DNA of 64,000 nucleotides from the NCBI RefSeq assembly GCF_024648825.1, contig NZ_JANBBE010000013.1, positions 62,001-126,000 of the forward strand, written 5' to 3'. The stretch is from Lentzea californiensis. Its GTDB lineage: Bacteria; Actinomycetota; Actinomycetes; Mycobacteriales; Pseudonocardiaceae. Shown piece after piece: positions 31,178-39,966 of this stretch; the first letter of the stretch is position 1; each line of letters begins with the position of its first letter. The position numbers and the translations under genes were made by a program. The notes beneath the pieces are model-generated. The model made no database searches. It was given only the letters and a program-made list of their open reading frames with translations, and had not been told where the DNA came from.

Positions 31178-33547
31178 GTGAACGAGAAGAGCGGTTACAC
31201 ACCGACCAACTACCGGACCATTCGGTCGCGGCTGGCCGGTGTCGTGGTCGTTCCCAGCGTGGTGCTGCTGGTCATGTGGGCCGTTTTCTCCTCTTACACC
31301 CTTTTCGACGGTTTCTACATGCGGTCCGTCGCGTCCGGGGTGAAGGCCACGACGATCCCGTCCGTCGAGGCGCTCGCCGGTCTGCAGAAGGAACGCCAGC
31401 TGACCCTGGAGGTCCTCAGCAACGCCGAGGGCGTCGACAGGGGCGGGCTGGGGCGCCAGCGCAGCGTCACCGACGAAGCGGTGCGCAAGATGCGGGACGC
31501 GTTCACCGAACTCTCCGAGAGCGCGCCCCAGGACACGGCCGATCGGATCAACGCGCTCAACTCCGTGCTGGACGAGCTGCCGCAGCAGCGTTCGCGCGTC
31601 GACTCGGGGTCGGCGAACCCGCAGGCGCTCTACGACTACTACAACGGCCTGCTCGACTCGGGCGTCGCGCTGCTGTCCCGGCAGGCGCGCCTCGTGCCCG
31701 ACTCGGAGGCGAGCCAGGCAGGCGTCCAGGCCGTCACGATCTTCCAGACCTCCGACTGGCTCTCGCGTGGCGCCACGATCGGGTCGCGCGGACTGCTCAA
31801 CGGCACGTTCACCGCGCCCGAACGCGTCGAGTTCGCCCGGCTGACCGGCGCCTACCACTCGGGCCTCGACTCCACGATCCCGTTCGCACTGGAGCAGCCG
31901 CGCGTGCAGTACGACGCGTTGCGCGGCAGCACCGAGTACCGGACGCTGCTCGACCTCGAGGGCCGGATCATCAATGGCGACGCGACCGTCACCGACGTGC
32001 AGTGGCGCGCCGTGGCCAGCCCCGTGCACGACAACCTCGTCGGCCTCGCGGTCACGCAGGCCCGCAACGCCTCCGACCTCGGTCTCGACAAGGCCGACAG
32101 CCGGGTCGCCGCGGTGCTGATCGGCAGCCTCATCGCGTTGCTCGCGGTCGTCGTCGGCATCGTGCTGGCGTTGCGGATCTCGAACCGGCTCGTGTCGAAG
32201 GCCCTGGTCATGCGGCTGGCGTCGCTGCGGGAGGACACGCTGCGGCTCGCGCAGGAACGGCTGCCGCACATCGTGGCCCGGTTGCGCGGCGGCGAGCAGG
32301 TGGACGTGCACCGCGACATGCCGCCGCTGGACTACGGCAACGACGAGATCGGCCAGGTCGCGGACGCGTTCAACGCCGCCCAGTACACGGCGGTCGCGGC
32401 GGCGGTGAAGGAGACGCAGGCGCGCGAGGGCGTGAACCGGGTCTTCCTCGACATCGCGCACCGAAATCAGGGGCTCGTGCACCGCCAGCTCAAGATCCTC
32501 GACAAGCTGGAACGCGAGGAGGAGCACCCCGAGCAGCTCGACTCGCTGTTCCAGCTGGACCACCTGGCGACCCGGGCCCGCCGCAACGCGGAGAACCTGA
32601 TCATCCTCGCCGGCGAGCAGCCCGGCAGGCAGTGGCGCAAGCCGGTGCGGCTGAGCGACGTCATCCGCTCCGCCGTCGCCGAGACCGAGCAGTACGTCCG
32701 GGTCAAGGTCAACCCGGTGCCCGACCGCGCACTGGTGGGCGTGGCCGTCGCCGACACCATCCACCTGCTCGCCGAGCTCGTCGACAACGCGACGGCGTTC
32801 TCGTCACCGCGCTCCGAGGTCGTCATCCACTCCAGCGCCGCGCAGCACGGCCTCGTGGTGGAGATCGAGGACCACGGCCTCGGCATGACGCAGGAGGAAC
32901 GCCTCCAGGCCAACGCGAAGCTCTCCAACCCGCCCGACTTCGAGACGATGGCGTTCCGCGGCGAGTCCAGGCTGGGACTGTTCGTCGTCGCCCGGCTGGC
33001 CGCACGGCGGGGCATCAAGGTGGAGCTGCGCGACTCGCCCTACGGCGGCACGGTCGCGTTGTGCGTGCTGCCGCCGAACATCGTCGCCCCGCACAACACC
33101 GCGGGCGACATCACCGAGACCACGCAGATGCCGGTGCGGTCGTTCCACGACGAGTACCACGGGCACACCGAGGACCACCCGAGCTTCCCCGTGAAGGTGA
33201 ATCCCGAAGTGCAGGAGGCACTGAACGCGGGGCTGAGAGCGCTCGTAGAACCTGATATGAGCACAGTCGCCCCAGCTGCCGTGTCCGCACCCGACGCATC
33301 GGTGGAAGCACCACCCTCCGCGGCACCCCCGGCGCAGGACGGGAAGGCACCCCTTCCCCGCAGGAAGAAGCGGCAGAACCTCGCGCCGCAGCTCATGCAG
33401 TCCTCGGAGGAGCCGCCGCACGCCGAGCCGGTGACCGGCGAAAGGTCGGCCGAGCGGACCCGTGACGGTTTCGCCGCGTTCCAGCGCGGTACCCGTGACG
33501 CCCGGCTGACCGACGACTGGAGATCAGAAGGAGCCCCCTCGTCATGA
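31178..33547 (+). CDS. Conservon sensor kinase-like protein (CvnA type) with NIT domain
   Basis: A 789-residue membrane kinase with a GTG start. Order: N-terminal membrane helix (about 23-45), an external nitrate/nitrite-sensor-like helical domain (about 50-310), second membrane helix (LIGSLIALLAVVVGIVLAL), HAMP-like linker, a helical dimerisation region (V-F-L-D-I-A-H-R-N-Q-G), and an ATP-binding domain with LLAELVDNATAFSSP and DHGLGM. A C-terminal Pro/Ala-rich tail of about 130 residues has no motif. No phosphorylatable His in the normal H-box is obvious. It starts the four-gene conservon, with its stop overlapping the next gene. Confidence 0.9.
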   Translation: MNEKSGYTPTNYRTIRSRLAGVVVVPSVVLLVMWAVFSSYTLFDGFYMRSVASGVKATTIPSVEALAGLQKERQLTLEVLSNAEGVDRGGLGRQRSVTDEAVRKMRDAFTELSESAPQDTADRINALNSVLDELPQQRSRVDSGSANPQALYDYYNGLLDSGVALLSRQARLVPDSEASQAGVQAVTIFQTSDWLSRGATIGSRGLLNGTFTAPERVEFARLTGAYHSGLDSTIPFALEQPRVQYDALRGSTEYRTLLDLEGRIINGDATVTDVQWRAVASPVHDNLVGLAVTQARNASDLGLDKADSRVAAVLIGSLIALLAVVVGIVLALRISNRLVSKALVMRLASLREDTLRLAQERLPHIVARLRGGEQVDVHRDMPPLDYGNDEIGQVADAFNAAQYTAVAAAVKETQAREGVNRVFLDIAHRNQGLVHRQLKILDKLEREEEHPEQLDSLFQLDHLATRARRNAENLIILAGEQPGRQWRKPVRLSDVIRSAVAETEQYVRVKVNPVPDRALVGVAVADTIHLLAELVDNATAFSSPRSEVVIHSSAAQHGLVVEIEDHGLGMTQEERLQANAKLSNPPDFETMAFRGESRLGLFVVARLAARRGIKVELRDSPYGGTVALCVLPPNIVAPHNTAGDITETTQMPVRSFHDEYHGHTEDHPSFPVKVNPEVQEALNAGLRALVEPDMSTVAPAAVSAPDASVEAPPSAAPPAQDGKAPLPRRKKRQNLAPQLMQSSEEPPHAEPVTGERSAERTRDGFAAFQRGTRDARLTDDWRSEGAPSS

Positions 33548-33978
33548 AGGACAACGCAAGCCAGCACGGCGAACTGAACTGGTTGCTGGAGGACCTGATC
33601 CAGCGAGTGGTCGGCGCCCGCCACGCGGTCGTGCTGTCGGCGGACGGACTCCTGCTCGGCCGTTCGGCCGGGCTGTCCCGCGACGACTCGGAGCACCTGT
33701 CCGCGATGGCGTCGGCGTTCCAGTCGCTCGCCCGCGGCACCGGACGGCACTTCGGCGGTGGCGCCGTCCGGCAGACCATCGTGGAGATGGAGCACGCGTA
33801 CCTCTTCGTGACGGCCGCGGGTCACGGGGCTTGCCTGGCCGTGCTGGGCGAGGAAGATGCAGACATGGGCATGATCGCGTACGAGATGAACATGCTGGTG
33901 AAGCGTGTCGGCACGTACCTCTCGTCGGCTCCGCGCGCGGAGACCGCGACTGTGCCCTCGGCGCGTGAGTCGCGCTGA
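33544..33978 (+). CDS. Roadblock/LC7 domain protein (CvnB type)
   Basis: A 144-residue roadblock/LC7 protein: L-N-W-L-L-E-D-L-I-Q-R-V at the start, HAVVLSADGLLLGRSAGL, the S-A-M-A-S-A-F-Q-S-L-A helix and the ending strand A-C-L-A-V-L-G. In conservons and in MglB-type systems these proteins act on the partner small GTPase. The ATG overlaps the kinase stop by 4 bp and the TGA shares a base with the next ATG. Confidence 0.94.
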   Translation: MKDNASQHGELNWLLEDLIQRVVGARHAVVLSADGLLLGRSAGLSRDDSEHLSAMASAFQSLARGTGRHFGGGAVRQTIVEMEHAYLFVTAAGHGACLAVLGEEDADMGMIAYEMNMLVKRVGTYLSSAPRAETATVPSARESR

Positions 33979-34343
33979 TGACCTCGCGCGAGGACTGGTG
34001 GTACGACGAGGCCGCGGGGCCGCTGGTGCGGCCCTACGCGATGGTGCGCGGCCGTACCCGGCCGAACGCGCCCGACCTGCACCTCGTGACGCAGGTCCGA
34101 GCTTCCGCGTTTGCGTCCGACCAGACGTCGCTGACGGTCGAACATCGCGAGATCATGGCCCTGTGCGCACGCCCGCTCTCGATCGCCGAGGTCGCCGCCT
34201 ACCTCGACGTGCCGCTGATCGTGGTGAAGGTCCTGCTGTCGGACCTCATCGAGCGTGGTGACGTGCTCGTGCAGAACTCGTCCCCCAAGGTTCCCGACCG
34301 GAACCTCCTGCAGGCCGTACTGGATGGTGTTCGTGGGATCTGA
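33978..34343 (+). CDS. DUF742 protein (CvnC type)
   Basis: A 121-residue DUF742 protein: W-W-Y-D-E-A-A-G-P-L-V-R-P-Y-A near the start and R-G-R-T-R-P, followed by a winged-helix-like C-terminal part (A-E-V-A-A-Y-L-D-V-P-L-I-V-V-K-V-L-L-S-D-L). It is the third conservon gene; its end overlaps the GTPase gene by about 20 bp. Role in the membrane signalling complex is known only in outline from Streptomyces conservons. Confidence 0.93.
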   Translation: MTSREDWWYDEAAGPLVRPYAMVRGRTRPNAPDLHLVTQVRASAFASDQTSLTVEHREIMALCARPLSIAEVAAYLDVPLIVVKVLLSDLIERGDVLVQNSSPKVPDRNLLQAVLDGVRGI

Positions 34344-34905
34344 TGGCCAGCTGATCGTGCCGACCGCGGTCAAGATCGTCATCGCGGGCGGGTTCGGCAC
34401 CGGCAAGACCACGATGGTCGCGTCGGTGTCCGAGATCCCGCCGCTGCGGACCGAGGAACTGCTCACCGAGGCCGGCGTGCACGTCGACGACCTCGCCGGC
34501 ATCGAGGGCAAGGACACGACCACCGTCGCCCTCGACTTCGGCCGCATCACCATCAACACCAAGGTGGTGCTGTACCTGTTCGGCACGCCGGGCCAGAACC
34601 GGTTCTGGTTCATGTGGGACGAGCTGGCGACCGGCGCGATCGGCGCCGTGGTCCTGGTGGACACGCGCCGGCTCGACTCGTCGTTCCCCTCGATCGACTT
34701 CTTCGAGCACCGGGCCATCCCGTTCATCGTCGCCGTGAACTGCTTCGACGGGTCGCAGCTGTACACGGTGGACGAGGTCCGTCATGCGCTGGACCTCGAT
34801 GAGGCGATTCCGGTGGTGCTGTGCGACGCGCGGGACCGGGAGTCGTCGAAGACGGTGCTGGTCGAGTTGATCCAGCACTCGATGAACCGGCTGGCCGCTG
34901 TCTAG
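34324..34905 (+). CDS. Small GTPase of the conservon (CvnD type)
   Basis: A 193-residue GTP-binding protein. The P-loop is G-G-F-G-T-G-K-T-T, switch region T-T-T-V-A-L-D-F-G, the DxxG equivalent is F-G-T-P-G-Q, and the base-recognition N-C-F-D replaces NKxD. These changes are typical of the ATP/GTP-binding CvnD/MglA-like group. The ATG at 34324 lies within the end of the DUF742 gene. It ends the conservon and is followed by three hairpins. Confidence 0.93.
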   Translation: MVFVGSDGQLIVPTAVKIVIAGGFGTGKTTMVASVSEIPPLRTEELLTEAGVHVDDLAGIEGKDTTTVALDFGRITINTKVVLYLFGTPGQNRFWFMWDELATGAIGAVVLVDTRRLDSSFPSIDFFEHRAIPFIVAVNCFDGSQLYTVDEVRHALDLDEAIPVVLCDARDRESSKTVLVELIQHSMNRLAAV

Positions 34906-34944
34906 GCGTACACCCGACGCCGTGAGCCGCCCCATCAGCCCCAG

Positions 34945-35057
34945 ACTTGAGCGCACCTGGCTCAAGTTCTTCACCGCACGCGGGGACCTTTCGTGCGGTC
35001 TGACGGCACGAAGGGTCCCCGCGTGCCGTCAGGAGGCCCGCTCGCGGGGAGCGGGCC
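34945..35057. terminator. Triple hairpin terminator region
   Basis: Three consecutive hairpins fill the space between the conservon and the convergent dehydrogenase gene. First: ACTTGAG/CTCAAGT at 34945-34951 and 34961-34967. Second: 21-bp arms with one mismatch, 34976-34996 and 35006-35026, 9-nt loop. Third: GGCCCGCTC/GAGCGGGCC, 35035-35043 and 35049-35057. They can stop transcription from both sides. Confidence 0.75.
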
Positions 35058-35084
35058 TTCCGTCGTGGGCTACTTGTCGTGGGG

Positions 35085-35948
35085 CTACTTCGCGTAGTTG
35101 TGGAAACCGCGGCCCGACTTCTTGCCCAGCAGGCCCGCGTCCACCATGCGCAGCAGCAGCGGCGGCGGCGAGTACAGCGGCTCCTTGAACTCGTCGTACA
35201 TCGACTCGGCGATGGCCTTCGTGGTGTCGAGGCCGATCAGGTCGGTGAGGCGCAGCGGACCCATCGGGTGCGCGCAGCCGAGCACCATGCCGTTGTCGAT
35301 GTCGTCGGCCGAGGCGAAGCCGGACTCGAGCATGCGGATCGACGAGAGCAGGTAGGGGATCAGCAGCGCGTTGACCACGAAGCCGGCGCGGTCCTGCGAG
35401 CGGATGACCTCCTTGTGCAGGGTCTCGCGCACGAACTGCTCCGCGCGGTCCTGCGTGGCGGCGCCGGTCAGCAGCGACGGCACGATCTCCACGAGCTTGA
35501 GCACCGGCACCGGGTTGAAGAAGTGCACGCCGATGACCTGCTCAGGGCGACCGGTGGCCATGCCGAGCTTCATGATCGGGATGGACGACGTGTTGGACGC
35601 GAAGATCGCGTCGTCGTCCTGCACGACCTTGTCGAGCGCGGTGAAGACGTCGGTCTTGACCTGCTCGTTCTCGGCGACCGCCTCGACCACGAACTGCCGG
35701 TCGGCGAACTCGCCGATGTCGGTGGTGAACCGGATGCGCCCCAGGGCGCCGTCGCGGTCCTCCTCGCTGAGCTTGCCGGACTTGACGCCCCTGGCGAGCG
35801 AGGTGGCGATCCGCCCCTGCGCTGCCTCGGTCGCGGCCGCGTTGACTTCGACGACGATGACGTCGAGGCCGGCGCGGGCGCTCACTTCGGCGATTCCGGA
35901 GCCCATGAGACCGGAACCGACGACTCCCACACGTTGAATGTCACTCAC
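35085..35948 (-). CDS. 3-hydroxybutyryl-CoA dehydrogenase
   Basis: A 287-residue NAD(P)-dependent dehydrogenase. The N-terminal Rossmann motif is GVVGSGLMGSGIAEV, followed by the V-E-A-V-A-E-N segment, SNTSSIPI and the HFFNPVPVLKLVE signature with the catalytic His. The C-terminal helical domain holds GFVVNALLIPYL, Q-D-R-A and DNGMVLGCAHPMGPL, as in FadB2/PaaH-like enzymes. It reversibly oxidises 3-hydroxybutyryl-CoA to acetoacetyl-CoA in butanoate or polyhydroxybutyrate metabolism. It is monocistronic, between the conservon terminators and the IniB-like gene. Confidence 0.94.
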   Translation of the reverse strand: MSDIQRVGVVGSGLMGSGIAEVSARAGLDVIVVEVNAAATEAAQGRIATSLARGVKSGKLSEEDRDGALGRIRFTTDIGEFADRQFVVEAVAENEQVKTDVFTALDKVVQDDDAIFASNTSSIPIMKLGMATGRPEQVIGVHFFNPVPVLKLVEIVPSLLTGAATQDRAEQFVRETLHKEVIRSQDRAGFVVNALLIPYLLSSIRMLESGFASADDIDNGMVLGCAHPMGPLRLTDLIGLDTTKAIAESMYDEFKEPLYSPPPLLLRMVDAGLLGKKSGRGFHNYAK

Positions 35949-35995
35949 GTGACCGATCCTGCCACGACCTGCTCGAAACGAGGTCGCGGAGCGAG

Positions 35996-36027
35996 CGGCG
36001 GCACGGCCGATGAGGCCCGTGCCGCCG
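35996..36027 (-). terminator. Terminator hairpin of the IniB-like gene (copy 1 of 2)
   Basis: CGGCGGCACGGCC and GGCCCGTGCCGCCG form a stem with one bulged C around a 5-nt loop. It lies 27 bp beyond the IniB-like gene stop. The same stem recurs at 37039-37070 behind the permease gene. Confidence 0.6.
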
Positions 36028-36053
36028 AGGATCGGCGCTCCCGAGCTGTCAGA

Positions 36054-36869
36054 TCAGAGACCGAGGCCGAGGCCGTCGGTCAGGCCGCCGACGCCGTCGA
36101 GCACGTCGAGGTCGGTGACGCCACCGAGCACGTTCCCGGCCGTGCCGTCGACGACGCCGTGGACGGTGTCGTGCACGCCGCTGACCGGCGCGACGTCCGG
36201 GACGACCTCGTGGACCACGTCGGTGACGGTCGTGACGTCGGTGGTGACGGCGCCGAGCACGCCGGGCACGCCGTCGACGGAGACGACGTCGGTCACGCCG
36301 GTGACGGTGCCGAGGACGCCGTCGACGTCCGCCACACCGGTCACACCGGTCACCGTGCCGAGGACGTCGCCGGTGCCGGCGAGACCCGTGACACCGGACA
36401 GGTCGGTGATGTCGCCGAGGTTCGCGACGTCGCCCAGGCCGGCCACGTCACCGAGGCCGGGGACGACACCGGTGACGCCGTCGAGGGTGCTCGACACGTC
36501 GCAGTGACCGGACAGGTCGCCGGCGAAGCCGTTGGCGGCGTCGAGGTTCGCGAGGCCCGTGAGGGCGTTGTAGGACGAGAGGCCGTCGACGTCCGCGATC
36601 GAGGCGGCGTCGAGCACCAGCGGGAGGATCTCCTGGACGTCACCGGGGGTGATGTCGCTCAGGCCGCAGGCGCTGAGGACGCCTTCGGGGTCGAGGTCGA
36701 ACGCCGTCAGGGCCGCCGGGTCGTTCAGGAGGTTCAGGGCGAACTCCTGCAGCGTGGCCGGCTGGGCCTCCTGCGGCACGGCCACGGGGGTGGCCGGGGC
36801 GGACGCCTGCGGCGCGGCGGGCTGAACGGGCTGCTGCGGGGTGGCCGGCTGAATGTCCTGCTGCATCAT
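36054..36869 (-). CDS. IniB N-terminal domain-like protein with Gly/Val/Asp repeats
   Basis: A 271-residue protein. After a Pro/Gln/Ala-rich lead (1-40), residues about 41-95 match the IniB N-terminal domain (LQEFALNLLNDPAALTAFDL, then the G-D-V-Q-E-I-L-P-L-V region). The rest (about 115-271) is low-complexity, built of short V-T-G-V, L-G-D-V and D-G-V-x-G units predicting a beta-rich repeat. No signal peptide is evident. AGGAG sits nine bases before the ATG at 36869. IniB in mycobacteria is induced by cell-wall stress but its role is unsettled. Three spaced TTAGGGGC copies lie 108-156 bp upstream. Confidence 0.8.
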   Translation of the reverse strand: MMQQDIQPATPQQPVQPAAPQASAPATPVAVPQEAQPATLQEFALNLLNDPAALTAFDLDPEGVLSACGLSDITPGDVQEILPLVLDAASIADVDGLSSYNALTGLANLDAANGFAGDLSGHCDVSSTLDGVTGVVPGLGDVAGLGDVANLGDITDLSGVTGLAGTGDVLGTVTGVTGVADVDGVLGTVTGVTDVVSVDGVPGVLGAVTTDVTTVTDVVHEVVPDVAPVSGVHDTVHGVVDGTAGNVLGGVTDLDVLDGVGGLTDGLGLGL

Positions 36870-36976
36870 GGAAGTGGAGCTCCTACGGCGGGTCGGGGGA
36901 TGTCGCAGGAACCGTATTGAGGTCGGCATCCCCCCGGCATCGGGTGTGATCCCCGTACTTCGGACGGCTGAACTCC

Positions 36977-37025
36977 TTAGGGGCCGAAGGTCACCGTTAG
37001 GGGCATGCCGCGCCTCGTTAGGGGC
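36977..37025. repeat. Three helically phased TTAGGGGC repeats
   Basis: TTAGGGGC at 36977-36984, 36997-37004 and 37018-37025, spaced 20 and 21 bp (two helical turns), 108-156 bp upstream of the IniB-like start. Such spacing suits an activator or repressor binding on one face of the helix. The binding protein is unknown. The rest of 36870-37089 shows only the terminator below. Confidence 0.6.
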
Positions 37026-37038
37026 CGCAGACGCCGAA

Positions 37039-37070
37039 CGGCGGCACGGCCGACCAGGCCCGTGCCGCCG
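37039..37070 (-). terminator. Terminator hairpin of the permease gene (copy 2 of 2)
   Basis: The stem is identical to that at 35996-36027 and differs only in the loop (GACCA here, GATGA there). It lies 20 bp beyond the permease stop. Confidence 0.6.
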
Positions 37071-37089
37071 AGGAATGACGCTCGCCTGC

Positions 37090-38514
37090 TCAGTCGAGCT
37101 CGGCCTCCGCCTTCGCGATCGCCGCGAACTCCTCCTCCGGAGCGTTCGCGACGAGGTGATGGCGGCTGTAGAACCAGTAGTACGCAACGGCGACCAGCAC
37201 GATGCCCGCCGTCACAGCGGCAGCGATCTCGTCGACGAAGAACGTCGCGATGACCGCGGCCACGGCCAGGACCAGTGCCACGCTGGTGGTCACCACACCG
37301 CCAGGAGTCCGGTACGGGCGAGGCAGGTCCGGCGCCGTCTTGCGCAACACGATGTGCGACAACATCATCAGCACGTAGGACAAGGCCGCGCCGAACACCG
37401 CGATGTTGATGAGCCGCGCGCCACCCGTCACCGGGTCGACCGACTTCATCACCGTCGCGAGGACGAACCCGATGGTGCCGGGCACGATCAGGGCGAGATA
37501 AGGCGTCTTGCGCTTGCCGGTCTTCGACAGCCAGCGCGGCAGGTATCCCGCGCGGGACAACGCGAACAGCTGCCGCGAGTACGCGTAGATGATCGAGAAG
37601 AACGACGCGACCAGACCCGCGAGGCCGACGTAGTTGACCAGTTGCGCCAGGAACGTGTCGCCGCCGTAGGCCGCGCGGACCGCTTCGGGCAACGGGTTTC
37701 CGGACGCCTCCAGGGCCTTCGAGCCCGCACCGCCGGGCGCGACGAGCAGGATCGCCGCCGCGAACACCAGCAGCACGACCATCGCGCCGATGATGCCGCG
37801 AGGCATGTCCCGCTTGGGATCGCGTGCTTCCTCGGCGGCGAGCGGCACGCCCTCCACCGCGAGGAAGAACCAGATCGCGAACACGATCGCGCCCCACGCC
37901 CCTGTCACGCCCATAGGCAGGAACGAGCCGTCGCCGATGTCGAACAGCTTCGAGGAGTCGAACTTCGGGATCATGCCCGCCACGAACGCCACCAGGGCCA
38001 CGACCGCGACACCGGTGATCACGAACATCACCCGCAGCGCCTCGCCGACGCCGTAGAGGTGGATGCCGACGAACACGATGTAGCACACCAGGTACACCGG
38101 CCAGGTGGCGTCCAGCAGGCCGAGTGCTTTGACGTAGTCGCCGATGAACACCGAGATCGCCGCGGGAGCGATGGCGTACTCGATGAGGATGGCGATACCT
38201 GTGGCGTACCCGCCCAACGGGCCGAGCGCGCGCCTCGCGAAACCGTAGCCCGCACCCGCCACGGGGAGTGCTGAGGCCAGTTCGGCGAGACCGAACACCA
38301 TGCACGTGTACATCGTCGCCATCAGGATCGTGGCGACCAGCATCCCGCCCCAGCCACCTTGGGCGAGGCCGAAGTTCCACCCGGCGAAGTCGCCGGAGAT
38401 CACGTACGAGACACCTAGCCCGGCCAGCAGGACCCACCCCGCTGCGCCACGCTTGAGCTGACGGTGCTCCAGGTAGTCGCTGCTCACCTTCTCGTACTCG
38501 ACGTGCTTGGCCAT
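37090..38514 (-). CDS. eat: Ethanolamine permease (APC superfamily)
   Basis: A 474-residue amino acid/polyamine/organocation permease with twelve hydrophobic helices. The N-terminal segment DYLEHRQLKRGAAGWVLLAG followed by S-Y-V-I-S-G-D-F-A-G-W-N-F-G-L is diagnostic of the ethanolamine permease group. The ATG at 38514 is the family start. It is divergent from the GlnA-like ligase gene with 111 bp between them. It would import ethanolamine (or a close amine) for the pathway encoded by the divergent operon. Confidence 0.88.
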   Translation of the reverse strand: MAKHVEYEKVSSDYLEHRQLKRGAAGWVLLAGLGVSYVISGDFAGWNFGLAQGGWGGMLVATILMATMYTCMVFGLAELASALPVAGAGYGFARRALGPLGGYATGIAILIEYAIAPAAISVFIGDYVKALGLLDATWPVYLVCYIVFVGIHLYGVGEALRVMFVITGVAVVALVAFVAGMIPKFDSSKLFDIGDGSFLPMGVTGAWGAIVFAIWFFLAVEGVPLAAEEARDPKRDMPRGIIGAMVVLLVFAAAILLVAPGGAGSKALEASGNPLPEAVRAAYGGDTFLAQLVNYVGLAGLVASFFSIIYAYSRQLFALSRAGYLPRWLSKTGKRKTPYLALIVPGTIGFVLATVMKSVDPVTGGARLINIAVFGAALSYVLMMLSHIVLRKTAPDLPRPYRTPGGVVTTSVALVLAVAAVIATFFVDEIAAAVTAGIVLVAVAYYWFYSRHHLVANAPEEEFAAIAKAEAELD

Positions 38515-38625
38515 ATGGACTCCTAATAGTCCTTTAAGCAGTGGTTGAGGGTGGCGCTCGTCACCCGGTGGTGTCAAGATGATGCGGTCAATGGCTCGCA
38601 GACATACCTTTGGAGGAACGCGGAG

Positions 38626-39966
38626 ATGCTGACCGTCGAGGAGTTGCGCGTGGCCGTGGACACCGGTGAGATCGACACCGTCCTGGTCGCGATCGTGGAC
38701 ATGCAGGGCCGCCTGCAGGGCAAGCGGTGCGCCGCGCGGTACTTCCTCGACGAGGTTCTCGGGCACTCCGCCGAGGGCTGCAACTACCTGCTCGCCGTCG
38801 ACGTCGAGATGAACCCGGTCAGCGGCTTCGAGATGTCGAGCTGGGAGCGCGGGTACGGCGACTTCGTGATGAAGCCGGACGTGGAGACCCTGTGCCGCGT
38901 GCCGTGGCAGGAGGGCACCGCCCTCGTCATGTGCGACGTCGTCTGGGAGAACGGCGACCCCGTCGTCGCCTCGCCGCGGCAGGTCCTGCGCAAGCAGCTC
39001 GACCGGCTCGCCGCGCTAGGCCTGGACTGCTACGTCGGCACCGAGCTGGAGTTCATCCTCTTCGACGACTCCTACGAGCAGGCGTGGAACGCCGGCTACC
39101 GCGACCTCACGCCGTCCAACCAGTACAACGTCGACTACTCGTTGCTCGGCACCGCGCGCGTGGAACCGTTGCTGCGCGCCATTCGCAACGGCATGACGGG
39201 CGCCGGCATGGTCGTCGAGTCGGCCAAGGGCGAGTGCAACCCCGGCCAGCACGAGATCGCGTTCAAGTACACGACGGCGCTGCGCACGTGCGACCAGCAC
39301 GCCATCTACAAGAACGGCTCCAAGGAGATCGCCTCCCAGCAGGGCAAAGCGCTCACGTTCATGGCGAAGTACAACGAACGCGAGGGCAACTCCTGCCACA
39401 TCCACCTCTCCCTGCGCTCCAAGGACGGCGAGCCGGTCTTCGCCGAGGGCCACGGGATGTCGCAGCTGATGAAGCACTTCCTCGCGGGCCAGCTGGCCGG
39501 GCTGCGCGAGCTGACCTACTTCCTCGCCCCGAACATCAACTCCTACAAGCGTTTCGTGAAGGGCTCGTTCGCGCCGACCGCGGTGGCGTGGGGTCGCGAC
39601 AACCGCACGTGCGCGCTTCGGGTCGTCGGCCACGGCCACGGGCTGCGGTTCGAGAACCGGGTGCCCGGCGGCGACGTGAACCCGTACCTCGCGGTGGCGG
39701 CGCTGATCGCGGCCGGGCTGCACGGCGTCGAGCAGAAGCTGGAGCTGGAGGACGAGTTCGTCGGCAACGCCTACGCGTCGGACCGGCCGACGGTGCCGAC
39801 GACGCTGCGCGAGGCCGCGGAGCTGTTGAAGGCCAGCGAGATCGCGCTGGCGGCGTTCGGCAAGGACGTCGTCGACCACTACCTGAACGCGGCCGAGGTC
39901 GAGCTGACCGCGTTCGACGCGGCGGTCACGGACTGGGAGAAGGTGCGCGGGTTTGAGCGCCTCTAA
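38626..39966 (+). CDS. Glutamine synthetase-like gamma-glutamyl-amine ligase
   Basis: A 446-residue member of the glutamine synthetase superfamily. Visible motifs: G-T-E-L-E-F-I-L-F with the metal Glu, G-E-C-N-P-G-Q-H-E-I-A-F-K (ammonia/amine-site region), S-C-H-I-H-L-S-L, K-R-F-V-K-G-S-F-A-P-T-A-V-A-W-G-R-D-N-R. The adenylylation-loop Tyr of true GlnA is not present in normal context. By neighbourhood it looks like Streptomyces GlnA4, which makes gamma-glutamylethanolamide from ethanolamine and glutamate. Polyamine-specific relatives (GlnA2/3) are the alternative. The ATG at 38626 follows GGAGG by ten bases; an upstream ATG at 38545 is unlikely. Confidence 0.88.
   Translation: MLTVEELRVAVDTGEIDTVLVAIVDMQGRLQGKRCAARYFLDEVLGHSAEGCNYLLAVDVEMNPVSGFEMSSWERGYGDFVMKPDVETLCRVPWQEGTALVMCDVVWENGDPVVASPRQVLRKQLDRLAALGLDCYVGTELEFILFDDSYEQAWNAGYRDLTPSNQYNVDYSLLGTARVEPLLRAIRNGMTGAGMVVESAKGECNPGQHEIAFKYTTALRTCDQHAIYKNGSKEIASQQGKALTFMAKYNEREGNSCHIHLSLRSKDGEPVFAEGHGMSQLMKHFLAGQLAGLRELTYFLAPNINSYKRFVKGSFAPTAVAWGRDNRTCALRVVGHGHGLRFENRVPGGDVNPYLAVAALIAAGLHGVEQKLELEDEFVGNAYASDRPTVPTTLREAAELLKASEIALAAFGKDVVDHYLNAAEVELTAFDAAVTDWEKVRGFERL

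Noticed and set aside
31127-32764. Long minus-strand open frame across the conservon kinase gene
   Set aside because: It lies antisense to a clear kinase, its composition is Arg/His/Val-rich shadow code, and it has no domain.
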